Shown here piece after piece: positions 59,239 through 64,000 of a stretch of DNA of 64,000 nucleotides. Both the position numbers and the translations under genes were made by a program. Within the stretch, counting starts at the first letter, position 1; each line of letters opens with the position of its first letter. The notes beneath the pieces were generated by a model. It had not been told where the DNA came from. It did not search any database and was given only the letters and a program-made list of their open reading frames with translations. This DNA comes from Streptomyces sp. NBC_01428 (lineage in GTDB: Bacteria; Actinomycetota; Actinomycetes; Streptomycetales; Streptomycetaceae): NCBI RefSeq assembly GCF_036231965.1, contig NZ_CP109499.1, positions 5,890,001 through 5,954,000 of the forward strand, written 5' to 3'.

Positions 59239-60707
59239 CAGTGGCTGCTCGCTTTCTCGTCGTCGGCAAGGGAGTCGGCAAGGGAGCCGGCCGGCGCGTC
59301 GGCCGACGGGGCGGGCGGGGGAGCGGGCGCGGGTACGGTCCTGGTGCCGGGGCGGGCGACGGCTTCGCCGCGCGGGCGGACGACCGTCGGGTCCGGGCCT
59401 GGGACGACGGGCCCCTCCACGGGCAGCGCGACCTCTTCGAGCGCCTCGGTCACCGCCGCCTCCAGCCCCGGCGCTCCACCGGCCGTCGCGTCGTCCGACT
59501 CCTGTGACGCGGCCGGTCCGGACAGCAGACGGGCGGCGCGCTGGGTCAGCCGGCGCGGCACGTGCCGGGTCCACAGGCTCCACATCGCCCGGCCCGGCGC
59601 GGGGTCGTCCGGCGCGTGCCAGGCGAGTTCGCGCCCCGCCGGGCGCGGACGCGGACGCAGGGCGCCGAGCGGCGCGTAGTTCTCCACGACGAACGCGCGG
59701 CCCGGAAGCGGCTCCGGTTCGGGGATCCGACGGTGGGTCAGATCCAGATGCAGGGCGCGGACGACGTCCAGGCCGCCGCCGTCCTCGAAGAGCCGGAACT
59801 GGGCGCCGGGGCGGGGGTTGAAGTCGAGCAGGTGGTAGCGGCCCGTCGTGCCGTCCCTGCGGAAGTCGAGGTCGAAGATGCCCCGGTAGCCGAGAGCCGT
59901 GGTGAGCCGTTCGACCAGCGTCTCCAACTCGGGGTTGGGCGTCCAGCGGCCGACCGCCGTGAGGCCCGCACCGCGCGGCCAGGACAGGTGCTTGCGGCCC
60001 GCGCCGCCGCCGTGCGTGGTCCCAGACCGGCCGACGTATCCGTGGAAGAACCAGTCCCGGTCGGGCCCCGGCGGCAGGAACGCCTGGAGCAGCAGCGGGC
60101 TGCCCGCCTCCGCGCCGCGCAGATAGAGGTCCTGTGCCTCCCGTGCGGAGCGCACCACGACGGTGCTGCGCAGTCCGGTCCCGGCCGGGATCAGCCACGG
60201 ACGGCTCCACTTGGCCATCACCGGCAGCCCCAGCTGCCAGGCCGCGGCGGCGGCCTGTGCCGGGCTCTCCGGGATCAGGGTCACCGGGTGCGGAACACCC
60301 ACGCTCGCGCAGACGGCGGCCAGTTCGGCCTTGTCGGCGACGCGTTCGGCCAGGCGGCCCGGCTGCTGCGGCAACAGGTACCCGCCGGCGAGGTCCTCGC
60401 CCATGCGGCCCACCGCCAGCGCGCTCGCGTCATCCATCGGGACCAGCACCGCCGGCCGGGAGACCCGCGCGGCCACTCGGCGCAACACCGCGGCGATGTC
60501 CGCGGTGGAGGAACCCGGCGGCGGCGGGGGGTGCATCTCGCACACGAAGCGCGATCTGCGGACGGGACTTCCCTCCGAGTCGGCGACGACGTGAACCTCC
60601 ACACCGGCCCTGCCGAGTGAGCGCACGGCTCCCAGAGTTCCGTGGTGAAAGGGATTCCGGTCGATGCGCAACAGAACGGCGGGGACCCGGGTGTCGAGAA
60701 TCTGCAC
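59238..60707 (-). CDS. ATP-grasp family protein
   Basis: The 489-residue protein opens ILDTRVPAVLLRIDRNPFHHGTLGAVRSLGRAGVEVHVV, a PurT/carbamoyl-phosphate-like preATP-grasp domain. The ATP-grasp core (about 120-330) contains PVMAKWSRPW, LLQAFLPPGPDRDWFFHGYV and the Mg-binding DLDFRRDGTTGRYHLLDFNPRPGAQFRLF. A basic region and a 90-residue Ala/Pro/Asp-rich tail end the chain. ATP-grasp enzymes join a carboxylate to an amine or similar; the substrate is unknown. It is coupled to the flavoprotein gene and divergent from a secreted GH26-like gene. Confidence 0.85.
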   Translation of the reverse strand: MQILDTRVPAVLLRIDRNPFHHGTLGAVRSLGRAGVEVHVVADSEGSPVRRSRFVCEMHPPPPPGSSTADIAAVLRRVAARVSRPAVLVPMDDASALAVGRMGEDLAGGYLLPQQPGRLAERVADKAELAAVCASVGVPHPVTLIPESPAQAAAAAWQLGLPVMAKWSRPWLIPAGTGLRSTVVVRSAREAQDLYLRGAEAGSPLLLQAFLPPGPDRDWFFHGYVGRSGTTHGGGAGRKHLSWPRGAGLTAVGRWTPNPELETLVERLTTALGYRGIFDLDFRRDGTTGRYHLLDFNPRPGAQFRLFEDGGGLDVVRALHLDLTHRRIPEPEPLPGRAFVVENYAPLGALRPRPRPAGRELAWHAPDDPAPGRAMWSLWTRHVPRRLTQRAARLLSGPAASQESDDATAGGAPGLEAAVTEALEEVALPVEGPVVPGPDPTVVRPRGEAVARPGTRTVPAPAPPPAPSADAPAGSLADSLADDEKASSH

Positions 60708-60943
60708 AGGCTTTTCCTTCGGATCGGCGACGGGGTCGTTGTAGGGGTGGGGAACGCTTCAGGGGCGTTTTCGGGAACGGGCCCGGACGTTCGGTGATGG
60801 ACGCGCGAGCGGGTGGGTCACCCGTGCGAGTGATCATCAGCTGCGGAGGCAGGGGCCTCGGTTGGCGGAATGGGTATTCGTATGACTGAGTGTCAGTAAT
60901 CGGATACGTAAATCCGAGAAACAAGAGGGAGAGAGGAGCAGGC

Positions 60944-62308
60944 ATGGCCCCACAGCAGCATCGGCCCCGGAACAGAAGGCTGGCGTTCGTCGCGGCCGGC
61001 ATCGTCACGTCGGTCGCACTCGCGTCGGGTCCGGGATACGCCGTGGGCGCCGGGGTGGGTCGGGTCGGCGATCCGCCGGCTCCTACGCCCACGGTGGTGG
61101 CACCGCCCGCGGCCTCCCCGCCCACCGGCGGGACCCAGACCCCGCCCCCGGTCCCCAGCCCGCCGGTCGGCGCGCACGCCGCGTCCGGCAAGCCCGCGGC
61201 GGCCGGCGCGACACCCGCGCCCACCGCGCAACCCGCGGCCCGGCAGCCCGCCTTCGGCGCCTACCTGGACTACGGCGCCAGGGGTATCGCGCGGATCGCC
61301 CAGCTCAGCGAGTGGCTGGGCGGGACCGAACTGCGCGTCGGGCACACGTATCTGCCCGGTGACCGCTGGAGCAACATCGAGGGCGCGCCCGGGTTCCTGG
61401 ACGCCTGGGCGGACTGGCGTCGTGACCAGGCCGACCGGATGCTCGTCCTCAACGTCCCGATGATGGAGCGCAACGAGGACCGGGTCTCCGACGACGAGGT
61501 CAGGAGCCTGCTCGCCGAGGCCTCCTCCGGAGCGTTCGACAGCCATTTCCGCGCGCTCGCCGAGCGTCTCGTCGAGCTGAAGGTGCCGGACACCGTCATC
61601 GTGCTCGGCTGGGAGATGAACGGCATCACGTACACCCATCGCTGCGGTCCCGACCCGGAGGCCTGGAAGAAGTACTGGAACAGGATCGTCACCACCATGC
61701 GCGCGGTGCCGGGGCAGAAATTCAAGTTCGACTTCGCCCCGAACCGCGGCCGGGACGGCATTCCCTGGACACAGTGCTATCCCGGGGACGACACGGTCGA
61801 CATCATCGGCATGGATTCGTACGACCAGCCGTCGGGGCTCTCATTCGACGAGCAGGTGAAGGAGCCGTACGGGCTTCAGGAGCAGGTCGACTTCGCGAAG
61901 GCCCACGGCAAGCCCATTTCCTATCCCGAATGGGGCCTGTTCCGCAACGGCGACAACGCGGAGTACATGAAGCGCATGCTCGGCTGGATCGACGAGCACA
62001 AGCCGCTGTACAACACCCTCACCGACTACTGCCCGCACGGCGTGTGGCAGTGCGAGGACAATCCGAAGGCGTCCCAGGCCTACCGTGCCGCGCTGTCCGG
62101 CCGGACCGACCCGACGGCCCCGCCGTCGCCGGAGCCGACCCCCAAGCCGACACCGAAGCCGACGCCGAAGCCCGAGCCGACCGGGCCGGTCACGCCCGTT
62201 CCCCTTCCCCCGCCGAACTGTTCGCCGCTGGACCTGGGCGACTGGGTGGAGTACTGGATGGGCGGCAAGCTGTGCCTGCGCTTCGACTGGTGGTCGCGCA
62301 ACCGGTGA
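60944..62308 (+). CDS. secreted GH26-like glycoside hydrolase
   Basis: The 454-residue protein has a signal peptide (RRLAFVAAGIVTSVALASGPGYA), a Pro/Ala-rich linker (about 42-100), a beta-mannanase-like barrel (101-400) with acid/base Glu224 in LGWEMNG and nucleophile Glu329 in SYPEWG, and a TPKP-repeat linker (407-425). A short C-terminal piece ending in LCLRFDWWSRNR follows. It should cut a beta-linked polysaccharide outside the cell. In this neighbourhood (ATP-grasp, Wzz-like, FemAB-like) it may process or release a self-made polymer. ATG 60944 follows GAGAGGAGC. Confidence 0.87.
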   Translation: MAPQQHRPRNRRLAFVAAGIVTSVALASGPGYAVGAGVGRVGDPPAPTPTVVAPPAASPPTGGTQTPPPVPSPPVGAHAASGKPAAAGATPAPTAQPAARQPAFGAYLDYGARGIARIAQLSEWLGGTELRVGHTYLPGDRWSNIEGAPGFLDAWADWRRDQADRMLVLNVPMMERNEDRVSDDEVRSLLAEASSGAFDSHFRALAERLVELKVPDTVIVLGWEMNGITYTHRCGPDPEAWKKYWNRIVTTMRAVPGQKFKFDFAPNRGRDGIPWTQCYPGDDTVDIIGMDSYDQPSGLSFDEQVKEPYGLQEQVDFAKAHGKPISYPEWGLFRNGDNAEYMKRMLGWIDEHKPLYNTLTDYCPHGVWQCEDNPKASQAYRAALSGRTDPTAPPSPEPTPKPTPKPTPKPEPTGPVTPVPLPPPNCSPLDLGDWVEYWMGGKLCLRFDWWSRNR

Positions 62309-62330
62309 ACCCCGGGTGGCGGCGGGTCGT

Positions 62331-63458
62331 TCAGGGCCTGCCGCCACCGCGTTCCCTCCAACTGCGCAGCAGCGCCTTGCCCCGCCGGCGCGCGGCGACG
62401 TCGCAGACGACCGCCGACATCAGCGGTGCGGTGAACCGGCGGGCGAGGAGCAGCCGCTGGTTGACGACCGGCTCCGGACGCCAGTGCCGCTTGTACGGTT
62501 CGTCGCCGCGCAACAGGCTCAGGGTCCCGCGGCCTCCCGCCTCGGTGTGCCGGGAGCACGCGTTCAGCAGCATCACCGCGACGTCCGCCTTGCGCTCGCG
62601 CAGCCGCGGATGGGCGCCGTACAGATAGCCGCCCGCCAGGCGGGGCGACAGCAGCGTGAGGTCCACGGCGACGACCGTGCCGTCGAGACGGAACTCGGTG
62701 ACCACCGCGTCCCCGGAGCGCGCCATCGGGACCACCGAGCGGACCAGATGCTCCGCGAACCGCTCCTGCACGTGCTCGCTCGTCACCTTCCGGCCCTGCC
62801 ACTGCAACTGGTGCAGTTCGAGCAGCCGACGCAGCGCCGCGTCCACCTCGTCGAGGCCCACGACCCGTTGCTCGACCCCGAGCGCGGTGAGCTTGCGCAG
62901 CTTCGCCCGGACGCGCTGCGCCTTGGCCGAGGGCAGCCGGCCCACCAGTTCCTCCATCGAGGTGGCGGGCAGCTCCAGGCACAGCGAGTCGCCGACCCGG
63001 CGGCGGGGGCCGCGCCAGCTCTCGTAGATCCGCTCCACCGCCCCGCCGGGACGGACCTCGCGGAAGTCGATCAGCGCGGTGCGGGCGGCGGCCGACAGGC
63101 CCTCGGTGAGCGTGGCCGCCCACCGGTCGGCCTGCTCGTCGTCGAGGAGCACGTCCGCGTAGTCGGAGATGGCTCCGCCGAGCGGGACGAGGGCGGGCAG
63201 CGGGCGGCGCACCAGCATCAGGGGCGCGGCCGCCCGCAGCTCACCGTCCTCACGGACGACCACCAGACGCAGCCGGCCCGGTGTCCCGTACGACAGCCAC
63301 CACGAATGCAGCCAGGCGTGACTCTGGAACGCGGTGACGGCGCCGCACCGGCGGTACAGGCGATCCCAGGCGGGCCCCAGCTCCGCGAACTCCCTCTCGT
63401 CGGTGATGAGTTCCGCTCGCGCGGCCCTCCGTACGCCGGTCCGGAGCGTCTCGGTCAC
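62331..63458 (-). CDS. FemAB/BioF2-like GNAT-fold acyltransferase
   Basis: The 375-residue protein has the cellulose-biosynthesis CelD/BioF2-like acetyltransferase fold: FQSHAWLHSWWLSYGTPGRLRLVVVREDGELRAAAPLML, LCLELPATSMEELVGRLPS, LRRLLELHQLQWQGRK, and GGYLYGAHPRLRERKADVAVMLLNACSRHTEAG followed by LSLLRGDEPYKRHW. Such proteins occur in exopolysaccharide clusters and add acyl or aminoacyl groups. The GTG at 63458 overlaps the stop of the Wzz-like gene upstream (GTGA at 63455-63458), so the two are coupled. Confidence 0.85.
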   Translation of the reverse strand: MTETLRTGVRRAARAELITDEREFAELGPAWDRLYRRCGAVTAFQSHAWLHSWWLSYGTPGRLRLVVVREDGELRAAAPLMLVRRPLPALVPLGGAISDYADVLLDDEQADRWAATLTEGLSAAARTALIDFREVRPGGAVERIYESWRGPRRRVGDSLCLELPATSMEELVGRLPSAKAQRVRAKLRKLTALGVEQRVVGLDEVDAALRRLLELHQLQWQGRKVTSEHVQERFAEHLVRSVVPMARSGDAVVTEFRLDGTVVAVDLTLLSPRLAGGYLYGAHPRLRERKADVAVMLLNACSRHTEAGGRGTLSLLRGDEPYKRHWRPEPVVNQRLLLARRFTAPLMSAVVCDVAARRRGKALLRSWRERGGGRP

Positions 63459-64000
63459 AGCGCTCCGTGCACATCGGCGGCGGTGGCGGGGCTCGGCACG
63501 GAGGCCGGCCGGGCCGCGTCGGCCGACCGGCGGGGGCGGACCAGCAGCACGAGGCCGCCGAGCAGGCCACCCGCGCTCGCGCCGACCAGGCCGGTCACCG
63601 TCGCCGACGCGGAGGACGCCGAGGCCGGCTTCACCGCGCGGGAGAACGACAGCAGCTGGACGTGCGTGTCCTTCTGGTTGTCGTTGGCGTGCTGGGTCAG
63701 CGAGCGCGTGACCGCGTTGGCCATGTCGGCGGCGCGGTCGGGGCGGGAGGAGGTCGCCGACACGGCGACCATCGGGGCGTCCGGCGAGGTCGCCGTCCGC
63801 ACGTCCGCCTGCAGCGTCCTGACGGGGACACCGGCCCACACCTGCGCGTCGCCGAGGACCGCGAGCTGGGTCGCGACCCGGCCGTACGCCTGGGCGAAGC
63901 CGAGCGCGGCCGACGGGTCACCCTTGTCGGTCGGCACGGCGATGACGTAGCTCGTCGCCGTGTAGGTCGGGGTCTTCACCACGCCGTACGCGCCGCCGAG
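63455..64000 (-). CDS. Wzz-like polysaccharide chain-length protein (5'-truncated by window edge)
   Basis: The frame is open to the window end; the first visible residues GGAYGVVKTPTYTATSYVIAV are the typical region just after the first helix of Wzz/CpsC-type co-polymerases. The visible part is an extracytoplasmic domain with SATSSRPDRAADMANAV, a second helix (VTGLVGASAGGLLGGLVLLV) and a short cytoplasmic tail. The family controls polysaccharide chain length and export, often with a tyrosine kinase. Coupled to the FemAB-like gene, it supports a surface-polysaccharide cluster that continues beyond the window. The GTG at 63982 is unlikely to be the start. Confidence 0.8.
   Translation of the reverse strand, partial: LGGAYGVVKTPTYTATSYVIAVPTDKGDPSAALGFAQAYGRVATQLAVLGDAQVWAGVPVRTLQADVRTATSPDAPMVAVSATSSRPDRAADMANAVTRSLTQHANDNQKDTHVQLLSFSRAVKPASASSASATVTGLVGASAGGLLGGLVLLVRPRRSADAARPASVPSPATAADVHGAL

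Overview
The window is chromosomal DNA of a Streptomyces or very close relative. GC is very high with strong third-position GC bias, start/stop overlaps (ATGA, GTGA) are common, many starts are GTG, and the locus carries chaplins and rodlins, the proteins that coat Streptomyces aerial hyphae. Gene order (ribose operon, recD-like helicase, citrate synthase, copper ATPase, inositol genes, rodlins/chaplins) resembles the conserved core of Streptomyces chromosomes. That comparison is from memory, not from a search. I see no tRNA, rRNA, CRISPR array, insertion sequence or integrase.

Layout. 0-7 kb: the end of a double ABC exporter, a small secreted protein, a secreted S37-type tripeptidyl aminopeptidase, a lipoprotein and a Tat-exported NagZ-like GH3 enzyme. 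7.4-12.4 kb: a LysR regulator facing an EamA transporter/Gfo-Idh-MocA oxidoreductase pair, then a second LysR and an alpha/beta hydrolase. 12.4-18.2 kb: a TIM-barrel isomerase and a LacI repressor divergent from a three-gene catabolic operon (oxidoreductase, DUF993, isomerase). 18.4-24.4 kb: a compact ribose operon, rbsR-rbsA-rbsCB-rbsK-rbsD, in which permease and binding protein are one polypeptide, preceded by two identical LacI-type operators. 24.6-28.3 kb: RecD2 helicase and citrate synthase.

28.8-37 kb: a structured non-coding stretch, a copper ATPase/chaperone pair behind a CsoR-type box, a TetR/MMPL efflux pair sharing an inverted repeat, an alcohol dehydrogenase, a RimJ-like acetyltransferase and a tiny MerR-like protein with direct repeats upstream. 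37.4-44.7 kb: myo-inositol catabolism (iolE-like gene divergent from iolC, Cgl0159-type gene, iolB, iolD, mmsA), closed by a strong terminator. 45-54.4 kb: an amino-acid permease, a GNAT, a striking fusion of an extracytoplasmic CocE/NonD-type hydrolase to an ABC ATPase with its permease, a VWA lipoprotein and a long-chain acyl-CoA ligase.

54.5-57.9 kb: the aerial-surface locus, with three rodlins (two tandem on minus, one divergent on plus), a short chaplin and a long sortase-anchored chaplin. 58-64 kb: a putative surface polysaccharide or cell-envelope cluster (flavoprotein, ATP-grasp ligase, GH26-like secreted hydrolase, FemAB/GNAT-like protein, Wzz-like protein running off the end).

The most unusual items are the hydrolase-ABC fusion, the RbsC-RbsB fusion, the extra rodlin, and the uncharacterised ATP-grasp/flavoprotein/GH26/Wzz group next to the chaplins.
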